From assembly GCA_900550935.1 (NCBI GenBank), contig URUD01000001.1:62001-126000 (forward strand): DNA of 64,000 nt, given 5' to 3'. Below, in pieces: positions 46,649 through 55,798 of the stretch. The position numbers and the translations under genes are program-made. Each line of letters starts with the position of its first letter. Positions within the stretch are counted from its first letter, which is position 1. Below the pieces are notes generated by a model. The model was not told where the DNA came from. It worked only from the letters and a program-made list of their open reading frames with translations, and searched no databases. The stretch is from an uncultured Roseburia sp. GTDB taxonomy: Bacteria; Bacillota; Clostridia; Lachnospirales; Lachnospiraceae.

Positions 46649-48907
46649 ATGAGGGAGATCATCGAATGGAATGAAAAATGGGCATTCAGCAAGGAGGCAG
46701 AGCAGGTACCGGATCAAATGCCGGAAAACTGGTACTGGGTCAATCTGCCTCATACCTGGAATGCCATTGACGGGCAGGATGGCGGCAATGACTATTACCG
46801 TGGAACCTGCTACTATGCAAAAAAATTAGATACGGCTATGCTGCCGGAGGGAAAACATTACTATCTTGAATTTGCAGGAACCAACTCTTCTGCCTGTGTC
46901 TACTTAAACGGCAAAGAAATCGGACATCACGATGGCGGTTATTCGATCTGGCGTGTGGAATTAGCTGAACTTCGGGAGGGAGAGAACCTGATTGTTGTCG
47001 CAGTGGACAATGCAGCAAATGAACATGTCTATCCACAGAATGCGGATTTTACTTTCTATGGTGGGATCTACCGCGTGGTAAAGATCATTGCGGTCGAAGA
47101 TTCTCATTTTGAACTGGAAAAAGACGGAACATCCGGACTTCTGGTGACACCGGAACTGGAGGGAGCCGATGCAACGATTGTGATAAAAACAGAAGTAAGA
47201 CATGCCAAGGAAAATCAGTCACTGCGCTATTCCATTCAGGAACAGGACGGAACGACGGTCCTGGCAAAGACACTGCCGATCGAAGAGACAACGGCACGGC
47301 TTTCCCTAAAGGATGTTCATCTGTGGAATGGGAAAAAAGATCCCTATCTGTATACCGCAGAGGTACAGCTTTTGTACGGTGAGGAAGTGATCGATTCGGT
47401 AAGTTCCCGGTTTGGCTGCCGCACGTTTGAAATCGATCCGAACCGTGGATTTATTTTAAATGGAAAGCCTTATCCGCTCCGCGGGGTATCGCGCCATCAG
47501 GACAGATGGGGCGTGGGAAACGCCCTGTTGCCGGAGCATCACAGAGAGGATATGGAGCTGATCAATGAGATGGGTGCAAATACCATTCGTCTGGCACATT
47601 ATCAGCACGATGCGTACTTTTACGATCTGTGTGACGAGTACGGTATGGTCGTTTGGGCGGAGATCCCTTATATTTCCACCCATATGCCGGGAGCAAGAGA
47701 GAATACGATCTCACAGATGCGGGAGCTTGTGATCCAGAATTACAATCATCCATCCATCGTGGTATGGGGACTTTCCAATGAGATCACGATGGGAGGCGAC
47801 TCGACCGAGGATTTACTGGAAAATCACAGGATCTTAAATGATCTGGTGCACGAGCTGGATAAGACGAGGCAGACCGCAGTGGCAGTGGTTTCCATGTGCG
47901 ACCCGAAAGATCCTTATATCCGGATACCGGATGTCGTGTCCTACAATCATTACTTTGGCTGGTACGGGGGAGATGTCTCAATGAATGGTCCATGGTTTGA
48001 CCGGTTTCATAAGGAGTTCCCCAACATTCCAATCGGAGTCAGCGAGTATGGATGTGAGGCATTGAACTGGCATACCTCAGAACCGCACCAGGGCGATTAT
48101 ACGGAGGAATATCAGGCATATTACCATGAGGAAATGATAAAACAGCTCTTTAGCAGACCGTATCTGTGGGCGACCCATGTCTGGAACATGTTTGATTTCG
48201 GTGCGGATGCCAGAAATGAAGGGGGAGAAAACGGACAGAATCACAAGGGGCTTGTGACTTTTGACCGGAAGTACAAAAAGGATGCGTTTTATGCGTATAA
48301 AGCGTGGATGTCAAAGAAGCCATTCGTGCATATCTGTGGAAAACGTTATGTTGACCGGACCGAAGAAGTTACGAAGATTACGGTGTATTCCAACCAGCCG
48401 GAAGTGGAGCTGTTTGTCAATGGAGAAAGCATTGGAAAGAAAACGGAACCGGAACATTTCTTCTATTTTGAAGTTAAAAATGAAGGGGAAACAAAGATCC
48501 GCGCGGTCGCAGGGGAATGTGTGGATGAGAGTAAGATCCGTAAGGTGAGTGAGCCAAACGAAGATTATATCTTAAAAGAAAAAGGCGCGATCTTAAACTG
48601 GTTCGATGTCACGGCACCGGAGGGATATTTCTCCTTACAGGATAAAGTGGAGGACATCCTTAAAACAGAAGAGGGAAAACAGCTGTTTGAGACTTGGATG
48701 AAACAGATGCAGAGCAGCGTGGAAACACCGGTTACCTTATCGGATAAGATGCTTCAGATGATCGGAGGATTTACGGTGCTGCGTATGGTAAATATGCTGG
48801 GACTGATGGCAGATATGAAAAAAGAAGACCAACCGGTCATCACAAAAGAGATGCTTCTTTCTATGAATGAGCATCTGAATCAGATTAAAAAACCGGAGAT
48901 CGGGTAA
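46649..48907 (+). CDS. Glycoside hydrolase family 2 (second copy)
   Basis: 752 residues, no signal peptide. Same architecture as the enzyme at 26380: jelly roll (LPHTWNAIDGQDGG), Ig-like domain, TIM barrel with RGVSRHQDRWGVGNAL, acid/base Glu378 (SNEIT) and nucleophile Glu466 (VSEYG), then a beta domain and a helical Met-rich tail. GGAGGG lies 5 bases before the ATG at 46649; an in-frame ATG at 46565 sits in the previous gene. Beta-galactosidase or related activity. Its position between spoVAB and spoVAC is odd. Confidence 0.92.
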   Translation: MREIIEWNEKWAFSKEAEQVPDQMPENWYWVNLPHTWNAIDGQDGGNDYYRGTCYYAKKLDTAMLPEGKHYYLEFAGTNSSACVYLNGKEIGHHDGGYSIWRVELAELREGENLIVVAVDNAANEHVYPQNADFTFYGGIYRVVKIIAVEDSHFELEKDGTSGLLVTPELEGADATIVIKTEVRHAKENQSLRYSIQEQDGTTVLAKTLPIEETTARLSLKDVHLWNGKKDPYLYTAEVQLLYGEEVIDSVSSRFGCRTFEIDPNRGFILNGKPYPLRGVSRHQDRWGVGNALLPEHHREDMELINEMGANTIRLAHYQHDAYFYDLCDEYGMVVWAEIPYISTHMPGARENTISQMRELVIQNYNHPSIVVWGLSNEITMGGDSTEDLLENHRILNDLVHELDKTRQTAVAVVSMCDPKDPYIRIPDVVSYNHYFGWYGGDVSMNGPWFDRFHKEFPNIPIGVSEYGCEALNWHTSEPHQGDYTEEYQAYYHEEMIKQLFSRPYLWATHVWNMFDFGADARNEGGENGQNHKGLVTFDRKYKKDAFYAYKAWMSKKPFVHICGKRYVDRTEEVTKITVYSNQPEVELFVNGESIGKKTEPEHFFYFEVKNEGETKIRAVAGECVDESKIRKVSEPNEDYILKEKGAILNWFDVTAPEGYFSLQDKVEDILKTEEGKQLFETWMKQMQSSVETPVTLSDKMLQMIGGFTVLRMVNMLGLMADMKKEDQPVITKEMLLSMNEHLNQIKKPEIG

Positions 48908-48925
48908 AAGAAAAAGGGGAATGGT

Positions 48926-49390
48926 ATGGACGAAAAAAAAGAGCGTTTGCAAAAAAAATATAATCAATATGTAAAAGAAGTGACACCAACGCATAACCTG
49001 TGGTGGAATATGGCAAAGGCATTTATCCTTGGGGGGATCATCTGCTGTATCGGGCAGTTTATCTTAAACACCGCAAAAAATTACGGACTCGATCAGGAGA
49101 TGGCAGGAAGCTGGTGCAGCCTGCTTCTGATCTTACTCTCGGTGCTTTTGACCGGATGTAACATTTATCCTTCCCTTGCAAACTGGGGCGGGGCAGGCGC
49201 ACTTGTGCCGATCACCGGCTTTGCAAACGGAGTGGCAGCCCCGGCGATCGAGTTCCAGAAAGAGGGACAGGTCTTCGGAATCGGCTGTAAGATATTTACG
49301 ATCGCCGGGCCAGTCATCCTGTATGGTATTTTCAGCAGCTGGGTGTTAGGACTTATTTACTGGGGTCTTGGTCTGCTTGGTATTCGATGA
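48926..49390 (+). CDS. spoVAC: Stage V sporulation protein AC
   Basis: 154-residue membrane protein: TPTHNLWWNMAKAFILGG, IYPSLANWGGAGALVPITGF and AIEFQKEGQVFGIG are the characteristic SpoVAC segments, and four helices are predicted. In Bacillus SpoVAC is a mechanosensitive channel for dipicolinic acid release. AAGGGG lies upstream of the ATG. Its last 38 bases overlap the convergent GGDEF gene, so spoVAD and spoVAE, which usually follow, have no room here. Confidence 0.92.
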   Translation: MDEKKERLQKKYNQYVKEVTPTHNLWWNMAKAFILGGIICCIGQFILNTAKNYGLDQEMAGSWCSLLLILLSVLLTGCNIYPSLANWGGAGALVPITGFANGVAAPAIEFQKEGQVFGIGCKIFTIAGPVILYGIFSSWVLGLIYWGLGLLGIR

Positions 49391-51020
49391 GATGGAATGT
49401 ATTTTTTCCGGCATCTTTTGCTTTATACATTGCTTCATCTGCCCACTGGATCAGATCTGCATAGCTGAGATTAGAAGACTTCGCGGTCACAATGCCGATA
49501 CTGCATGGAATTGGCATTGTTTCCTTTGTCCGGTCACTGGTGTAGGCGTTGTTTAACTGCTCTAATATATGGGAGGCAATCTCTCTGATGCGTTCAGGTG
49601 TTATGGTGCCAAGCAGACAGAAAACAAATTCATCGCCGCCGTTTCTGCCGACTTCGCCCGGAAATTCTTTTTTTAGGACATCGGCGACAAACTTTATGAC
49701 GGAATCGCCCTCTGCATGGCCCCAGTTCGTGTTGTAATTTCGGAAATCATCGATATCCAGAAAACCAACCGTGATCTGTTTCTCTTTTTCGGATGCCTCC
49801 TGTACCAGTTCCAGCATTTTCTGCTCGATGGATTTTTTGTTTTTGATGCCGGTAAGCGGATCACATTCCGCCATTTCGCGCAGATGTCTCTGCCTTGCTT
49901 TTTCCTGCATGTCTTCCTCTTCAATAAAGCAGAGCAGCTTATTGATGCCGCCGGCGAGCTGTCCCATCTCATCGGTTGTGCAGATTGGAATGCGGATGGA
50001 ATAATCCTGTGTTTTCCGGATCCGTGCAAAGGTCTGCATAATGGCGTTGATTGGAGAAAGTATTTTCTTTGTAACAAAGTTTTGTGTGAACAGGACACCG
50101 ACTGTAATAAAACCGAGGGAGAGCAGGATCAGAACGGTATAGGTCTTGGAAGTTTCTCTCTGTGCAGTCAGGTTTTCTGAGATGCGGATGCCCCAGTCCG
50201 TGTTTTCTACATTGGAATAATAGGTAACGTAATCCATGCCCTGATAGTGGTAGTGGATCTTGCCGGAGGGATTGGCAATATGGTCGATAGCATCCCATTT
50301 TTCCTGAAAATCATTGCGGTCGGAGTGTTTGGTCACAAAATTATCAATACTGTTTTTTTGTTTGGTGTCTCCGGCAGTGATGATCGCACCTTTTCCATCA
50401 AGCAGATAGAATGTGCCCTCGGCAAGAGAGTCCATATTCAGCCGCAGGTCATTAAAGTAGGCGGTGTCAAGTTCCTCGGCAATGTAACCGATCAGTTCAT
50501 TGTTATAATAAGCTCCGACATAGGCAGGAACGACTTTTTTGAGACCGTCATCAGTTCTGCGCTCATAGGTGTTGCCGATCACAAACTCGCCGGTGTGATA
50601 CTGGGCATCGATATATTTTAAAGTACTGATCTCGCTGATCTCATAATGTTCGCTGGAGCCGACAACGCGGAAATTTCTATCCAGAATTGAAATGCTTGCA
50701 ACGAAAGACACATATTTTTTGCGCTCCCGCAGCAGGTTGTCCACATAATCGCGGTTGACTTCAGTATCAATTTTACCGAGACTTGCTAAAATGGCATCCT
50801 GTGTCAGACTGTAGCTTCCGATCATCTGCATCTCATCTTTTCGTTCATCGCAGAAATTCTGGATATTCATGATCTGGTTTCCACTGACTGCTTCCAGATT
50901 CTGTTCTGCCATCTCATCAATTTTTCGGTTTGTGGCATAAATAGAGAAAATACCAAAGATGCCGACCGGGAACAGTGTAAAAAACAATAACAGACTTAAA
51001 ATACTATTTTTTAATTTCAT
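49353..51020 (-). CDS. Membrane diguanylate cyclase with sensor domain
   Basis: 555 residues. A first helix (about 7-28), an extracellular double-Cache-type sensor region of about 250 residues, a second helix (near 280-300), HAMP-like linker and a GGDEF domain with CDPLTGIKNKKS and an intact GGDEF at 461-465 (GRNGGDEFVF). It should make c-di-GMP from GTP. No RxxD inhibitory site is seen before GGDEF. The 3' end overlaps spoVAC on the other strand. Divergent from the chemoreceptor gene. Confidence 0.92.
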   Translation of the reverse strand: MKLKNSILSLLLFFTLFPVGIFGIFSIYATNRKIDEMAEQNLEAVSGNQIMNIQNFCDERKDEMQMIGSYSLTQDAILASLGKIDTEVNRDYVDNLLRERKKYVSFVASISILDRNFRVVGSSEHYEISEISTLKYIDAQYHTGEFVIGNTYERRTDDGLKKVVPAYVGAYYNNELIGYIAEELDTAYFNDLRLNMDSLAEGTFYLLDGKGAIITAGDTKQKNSIDNFVTKHSDRNDFQEKWDAIDHIANPSGKIHYHYQGMDYVTYYSNVENTDWGIRISENLTAQRETSKTYTVLILLSLGFITVGVLFTQNFVTKKILSPINAIMQTFARIRKTQDYSIRIPICTTDEMGQLAGGINKLLCFIEEEDMQEKARQRHLREMAECDPLTGIKNKKSIEQKMLELVQEASEKEKQITVGFLDIDDFRNYNTNWGHAEGDSVIKFVADVLKKEFPGEVGRNGGDEFVFCLLGTITPERIREIASHILEQLNNAYTSDRTKETMPIPCSIGIVTAKSSNLSYADLIQWADEAMYKAKDAGKNTFHLIEYQADQDPSK

Positions 51021-51064
51021 AGCGATACCATCTCCTGTTTTTATCCAATGTAATCGTTAAATCC

Positions 51065-51092
51065 AGTATAGCATGGAAAAGGTCATTGTTAA
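51065..51092 (-). promoter_or_regulatory. Promoter of the GGDEF gene
   Basis: Read on the minus strand: TTAACA (complement of 51087-51092), a 16-base spacer and TATACT (complement of 51065-51070), about 45 bases before the start codon. Confidence 0.6.
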
Positions 51093-51099
51093 AGATATC

Positions 51100-51128
51100 T
51101 TGTCAAGTTAGTTTCTGTGTAGTAAAAT
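51100..51128 (+). promoter_or_regulatory. Promoter of the chemoreceptor gene
   Basis: -35 TTGTCA (51100-51105), a 17-base spacer and -10 TAAAAT (51123-51128), 49 bases before the start codon. Confidence 0.75.
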
Positions 51129-51176
51129 CGATACAGATACAAAATGGGAAAAGCATATACAAGATGGGAGAGCAGC

Positions 51177-52643
51177 ATGGAAAGAGACAGGGCAGTAACA
51201 GAACTGGAACGGAATAATAGAACGGCGAAGGCAGGACATCTCATTAATATAGTGGTTGTCATTGCACTTATTTTTTTAGAAACCTGGACGGGAAAGCGGA
51301 GCATGGTTTCTTTTATGATCGTTGTGGTAATCGGAGTACTTCCGGTAATTGCAGAGCAATTTTTCTGGCTGCGAGACCATGAGACACCGGCGATCAAGCA
51401 TCTGGTTGCGATCGGATATGCACTTTTCTACACGATTGTGCTGTTTACGACATCCAATCAGTTAGTCTTTACATTTGTCTTTCCAATGATTCTGGTTGTT
51501 TCCATATATAATGATGCCAGATATACGATGCTGATAAATGTAGGAGTGATCATTGAAAACCTGCTTCATGTTATGATCGGAGCATCCACAGGCGGACTTG
51601 GTTACCGCAGCATTGATGATGCACTGTTACAGATTGGCGTTGTGATCCTGATGGCAGTTTATTCCTATTACACAGCACTAACCTCGTATCAGAATGCAAA
51701 GCAGAAGATCGACACGGTAAGTGAGGCACAGAGTGAGACTGAGAAAGTACTGCACAGCATTTCAGAACTTTCATCCGAGATCAAGGATGGCATGGAAGAA
51801 ATCAACGGTGAACTGGAAAAACTGGGAAGTGCTTCGAAGAAGACCGGTGTGGCAATGCAGCAGGTATCATCTGGAACGTCAGAGACTGCAGATTCCGTAC
51901 AGCACCAGTTAGAGCAGACGACAGCGATCCGGGAAAAAGTTGAACTGGCGGGCGATGCTTCCGAACAGATCAGAGAGAGCATGCAGCAGACCTTAGAAGT
52001 ATTAAAGGCAGGAAACCGTGACGTGGAATTTCTGGCGCACACAGTGGATGTTTCCGTACAAAATGGCGTAGAAGTTGCCGGAAAATTACAGACTCTGGAT
52101 GGTTACATAGAGCAGATGCACTCAATCGTAGAACTGATCAGTGACATTGCATCACAGACCGGACTGCTTTCTCTCAATGCAAGTATTGAGGCGGCACGTG
52201 CCGGAGAGGCAGGAAGAGGATTTTCTGTCGTTGCGACGGAGATTTCCGGCATGGCGACAAAGACTAACGAGGCAACTTCCAATATCACACAGCTGATCCA
52301 AAATGTTGCAACTGCCATCCGTGAGGTGGTTGAGGTGGTTCAGCAGATGATCGATGGTATCAATGAAGAGAAGCAGTCAACGGAAAATACCGTGAGCACT
52401 TTTGAATGCATACAGCAGAACACATTCGCGATCCGCGACAATATCGAGCAGCTGGCAGATCATATCCAGGAATTAAAACATGCCAACGATGAGATCATGG
52501 ATACGATACAGACGATATCTGCGATTTCACAGGAGGTTTCCGCACATGCGAGCGAGACACAGTCTGCGCAGGAAGAAAACGGATCGATCTTAGGGCAGAT
52601 TGCACACCGGATGCAGAAACTCGTGGATCTGACCAATCAATAA
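51177..52643 (+). CDS. Methyl-accepting chemotaxis protein
   Basis: 488 residues. The N-terminal 185 residues hold about six hydrophobic helices with almost no external loop, in place of the usual periplasmic sensor; no HAMP is evident. The cytoplasmic coiled coil has the signalling tip [20 protein letters not shown] and [18 protein letters not shown], a clear MCP hairpin with some changes (GLLSLNAS for the common NLLALNAA). GGGAG 6 bases before the ATG at 51177 sets the start. It signals to CheW/CheA, controlling motility. Confidence 0.92.
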   Translation: MERDRAVTELERNNRTAKAGHLINIVVVIALIFLETWTGKRSMVSFMIVVVIGVLPVIAEQFFWLRDHETPAIKHLVAIGYALFYTIVLFTTSNQLVFTFVFPMILVVSIYNDARYTMLINVGVIIENLLHVMIGASTGGLGYRSIDDALLQIGVVILMAVYSYYTALTSYQNAKQKIDTVSEAQSETEKVLHSISELSSEIKDGMEEINGELEKLGSASKKTGVAMQQVSSGTSETADSVQHQLEQTTAIREKVELAGDASEQIRESMQQTLEVLKAGNRDVEFLAHTVDVSVQNGVEVAGKLQTLDGYIEQMHSIVELISDIASQTGLLSLNASIEAARAGEAGRGFSVVATEISGMATKTNEATSNITQLIQNVATAIREVVEVVQQMIDGINEEKQSTENTVSTFECIQQNTFAIRDNIEQLADHIQELKHANDEIMDTIQTISAISQEVSAHASETQSAQEENGSILGQIAHRMQKLVDLTNQ

Positions 52644-52662
52644 AAAAGAGAGAAAAACAAGG

Positions 52663-52702
52663 AGATGTAGGAACGAAGAAAATGGTTCCTACATCTTTTT
52701 TT
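52663..52702 (+). terminator. Intrinsic terminator after the chemoreceptor gene
   Basis: AGATGTAGGAAC (52663-52674) pairs perfectly with GTTCCTACATCT (52685-52696) over a 10-base loop, followed by a run of T. Confidence 0.9.
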
Positions 52703-52799
52703 AACGGTTTCATCACATAACCATCACATTTCATTCAGATGTTCTTTAGGTAGCTTTGCTATAGTAAGACAAAAGAAAGTCAGAAATGGAGTAGGAAAA

Positions 52800-54347
52800 A
52801 TGTCAGGAAAGAAAAAATTTCGGTGTGTGATTGCAGGAGCCACGGCAGTCTGCGTGCTGCTTGGCGGTGGAACCATTTACCATGTAGTTGCATCAGCAAA
52901 AGATAAGACGTTGGATGCTGCGACAGATACGGAAACAGATACGACAGAGCAGAAAGAGACGGCTTCCACCTCTTTTTCGGAGGATGGAACAACGCAGATC
53001 GGATCGGTCAGCCAGATACCGGAATTTTCTGTGAATGCAGTGACCATGACAGTGGAGGAAGTCTATCAGGCAGCGGGAGACACGGTTGCAGCAGGTGATG
53101 CGCTGCTTAAGATATCAGACGACAGCATGCAGGAGGCGACGGCTTACTATGAGAGCGCGGTTGCAGAGGCAAAGCGCACGTTGGAACTGGCACAGGCAGA
53201 TCTTTCCTCTGGTGATCTGGAAGCACAGTCAACGAAACAGGAGACAACGCTGGATGCACAGACGGCAGCAGAAAGCTATCAGGCAGCAGTCGACGAGATC
53301 GACGTTGAGGTGGCAGAGAAAAAAGAGGCATATGATGAGGCGGTCGAGAGTGCACAGCAGTATCAGGAAGATCTGGACAATGGCACTTATTATACATCAA
53401 ATGGCTTAAGTGAAAAGAAGGATGCGCAGACACAGGCAGAGACAGAGTTACAGACTGCACAGAGCAATCTTGAGACTGCGCAGAAGGAAGCGGATGCAGC
53501 TGCTCTTACTGTGGGGAGCAGCATGACAGAGTTAAAGTCGAAAATAGCAGATGGGGCAGACAGTGCAACGCTTGCAACACTGGTTGATAATATGATCCTG
53601 GCATATGAGACACAGCAGAAAACGGCATCCGCCTTAACAGAAGCCCAGAAAGCGGCAGATACCGCGCAGAGCAACGTGGATCAGGCAGCCAAAGCATTTG
53701 AGACAGCAGTCGAGAGTTACAATAAGGATACCGAAGAGGCAAGTGAGAAGATCACGGAACTGACGGAGCAGGCAGAAAAACTTCTCACACAGTATGAAGA
53801 GGCAGAGCGAAATTCGGTCGTTGAAAAGGTACAGTTAAAAAATGAGTATGACACCGCAGAGCTGGAAGGCAGCTATGCAGATGGAATCTATCAGTCCTCA
53901 GTCATTAGCCTGGAACAGGCAGTGGAGGAAGCGCAGCGTAATTATGACACACTTGTGGCAGAGCAGGCGGCTCTTCTTGCAGTGTCAGATGGTGTGATCA
54001 CAGCATCCCAGGATGGGACACTTTCCTATGTGGCTTATGCGGAGGGAGATACATTAAAGGCAGACACCGCTGTTGTTTTATATAGCGATAACAGTACGAT
54101 CTCCATTTCGGTTGAGGTTCCGCAGGAGAAGACCACAGAGGTTTCTGTCGGAGAAGAAGTAGCGGTACAGATCTCCGGTAACCGGATGGGAATACAGACT
54201 GGAACGATAACATCGATCGCATCAGGTGCGACAACAGGAGGAAGCATTTCAAATGTGACCTATGCCGTTGTGGTTACGATTGATAATACAGAAGGAACGC
54301 TGTCCGCGGGTAGTTCAGCAGTAGTGACATTTGAGATGGGAGAGTGA
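52800..54347 (+). CDS. HlyD-like adaptor of a MacB-type exporter, first copy
   Basis: 515 residues. One N-terminal helix (about 9-31), an acidic Thr-rich stretch, a half-lipoyl segment (VEEVYQAAGDTVAAGDALLK), a very long Ala/Gln/Glu coiled coil (about 105-375), the second lipoyl half (VSDGVITASQDGTLSYV) and a beta-barrel part (TEVSVGEEVAVQISGN). This is the usual adaptor order, with an unusually long hairpin. A TATAGT box at 52760-52765 lies upstream without a good -35; the direct repeat CATCACA (52710-52716, 52721-52727) may be an activator site. First of five co-transcribed genes. Confidence 0.85.
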   Translation: MSGKKKFRCVIAGATAVCVLLGGGTIYHVVASAKDKTLDAATDTETDTTEQKETASTSFSEDGTTQIGSVSQIPEFSVNAVTMTVEEVYQAAGDTVAAGDALLKISDDSMQEATAYYESAVAEAKRTLELAQADLSSGDLEAQSTKQETTLDAQTAAESYQAAVDEIDVEVAEKKEAYDEAVESAQQYQEDLDNGTYYTSNGLSEKKDAQTQAETELQTAQSNLETAQKEADAAALTVGSSMTELKSKIADGADSATLATLVDNMILAYETQQKTASALTEAQKAADTAQSNVDQAAKAFETAVESYNKDTEEASEKITELTEQAEKLLTQYEEAERNSVVEKVQLKNEYDTAELEGSYADGIYQSSVISLEQAVEEAQRNYDTLVAEQAALLAVSDGVITASQDGTLSYVAYAEGDTLKADTAVVLYSDNSTISISVEVPQEKTTEVSVGEEVAVQISGNRMGIQTGTITSIASGATTGGSISNVTYAVVVTIDNTEGTLSAGSSAVVTFEMGE

Positions 54348-54355
54348 AAGGAAAG

Positions 54356-55798
54356 ATGAAGAGATCAAAAAAATATCTGACAGCCGGGATCGGAGCCGCC
54401 ATTGTACTGGTGGCAGGTGGCGGCATTTACACATTTGCATCAGCAGATACCGGGGAGTCTGAAACAACATATAAGGAAACAACGGTAGAAAAAGGAAACC
54501 TTACCGTGGGTGTGACTGAGAGTGGAAGCATTACGATAGGAAGCCTTTCACAGGAAATTGAATTTATGGACAGTACGTCATCTTCTGGCAGTGGACAGAA
54601 TACTGGATCTTCCACAGCAAATTCAAGTTCTTCCAGTTCGACAGCAGCTTTAGAGGTGGAAGAGGTTTATGTGTCTGCAGGACAGAACGTACAAAAGGGC
54701 GATGCCATGTTAAAACTGACGAGTGAGAGCGTGGAATCATACCGGAAAGAATTGACGGATGCGGTCACCGAGGCACAGGCGGCAGTCAGTGAAGCAAAGC
54801 TTACCGCGGCAAAGACGAAACTGAGTGCAAGTTATGCGTATGATCTGAGTGTTGCAAAGGGAAGCGTGGCACAGGACAGTTATGATGCAACGGTTTCTGA
54901 ACTGGCACAGGCAGTGGAAGATGCACAGGAAGCCTATGATGAGTCAGCAGCACTGGTAACCTATTATCAGCAGATGATCAATGAGGGTGTGGATCTAAGT
55001 GATTCTTTAGAAGAAGAACAGAAAAACTGTGACAGCCTTTACAATAAGTTAAAAGCAGCGCAGAGTGCATATGCGACACAGTCGATCTCAGCAAAAAAAG
55101 AATACCAGGAGTCTGTTTTTTCCAGCCAGAATGCAGGCAGCCAGTATTCTGCTGATGTGACAGGCGTTGATATCAAAACGGAGGATGCCGAGGCAGATTT
55201 AGAGGATGCAAAAGAGAAACTGGCAGAATTTGAATCCTTTGTGGGTGATGGAACGATCACTTCCGAATACGAGGGAACGATCATGACGGTCGGATATGCA
55301 GCAGGAGATGACCTGAGTGTGCAGACAGCGGTGGTAACCTTTGCGGATGCCAGCGAAGTGACGATGACGGTTTCCGTATCCGAAGAGGATATCACAGGAA
55401 TTTCGATCGGAGATGAAGTCATTGTAGAGTTGAACGCCTACGAGGACAGGGAATTTGCTGCAACGGTAGAGAATATGGATACATCGGTTTCCAGTGGTTC
55501 TTCCACGGTATCCTATGATGTGGAAGTCCATCTGACCGGGGACTGTGACGGCATTTTAACCGATATGACCGGAAATGTAACCTTTGTCAGCAAGGAAGTA
55601 AAGGATGTTTTATATGTTTCCAATAAGGCGGTTATCCGGGATGGAACCGTATCCTATGTCAAAGTGAAAAAAGAGGACGGCACGATCGCAAAGACCGAGG
55701 TGGAGACCGGATTTTCGGATGGTGTGAATGTGGAGATCACAAGTGGACTGGAAGAAGGCGATACGGTGCTGATAGAAAGTCAGGTGAAGTCGGAATGA
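54356..55798 (+). CDS. HlyD-like adaptor of a MacB-type exporter, second copy
   Basis: 480 residues if started at ATG 54356; a GTG at 54344 that overlaps the previous stop (GTGA) is possible. N-terminal helix, first beta segment (VEKGNLTVGVTESGSITIGS), a Ser-rich linker (about 75-98), lipoyl halves around a moderate coiled coil (ALEVEEVYVSAGQNVQKGDA; GTITSEYEGTIMTVGYAAGD) and beta-barrel plus membrane-proximal parts. It differs from the first adaptor in linker and hairpin, so they may form a mixed ring. It overlaps the permease gene by 4 bases (ATGA). Confidence 0.87.
   Translation: MKRSKKYLTAGIGAAIVLVAGGGIYTFASADTGESETTYKETTVEKGNLTVGVTESGSITIGSLSQEIEFMDSTSSSGSGQNTGSSTANSSSSSSTAALEVEEVYVSAGQNVQKGDAMLKLTSESVESYRKELTDAVTEAQAAVSEAKLTAAKTKLSASYAYDLSVAKGSVAQDSYDATVSELAQAVEDAQEAYDESAALVTYYQQMINEGVDLSDSLEEEQKNCDSLYNKLKAAQSAYATQSISAKKEYQESVFSSQNAGSQYSADVTGVDIKTEDAEADLEDAKEKLAEFESFVGDGTITSEYEGTIMTVGYAAGDDLSVQTAVVTFADASEVTMTVSVSEEDITGISIGDEVIVELNAYEDREFAATVENMDTSVSSGSSTVSYDVEVHLTGDCDGILTDMTGNVTFVSKEVKDVLYVSNKAVIRDGTVSYVKVKKEDGTIAKTEVETGFSDGVNVEITSGLEEGDTVLIESQVKSE

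Noticed and set aside
53107..53460. Antisense open frames across the adaptor coiled coil
   Set aside because: Alanine- and glutamine-rich coiled-coil codons leave few stops in other frames; none has a start signal.
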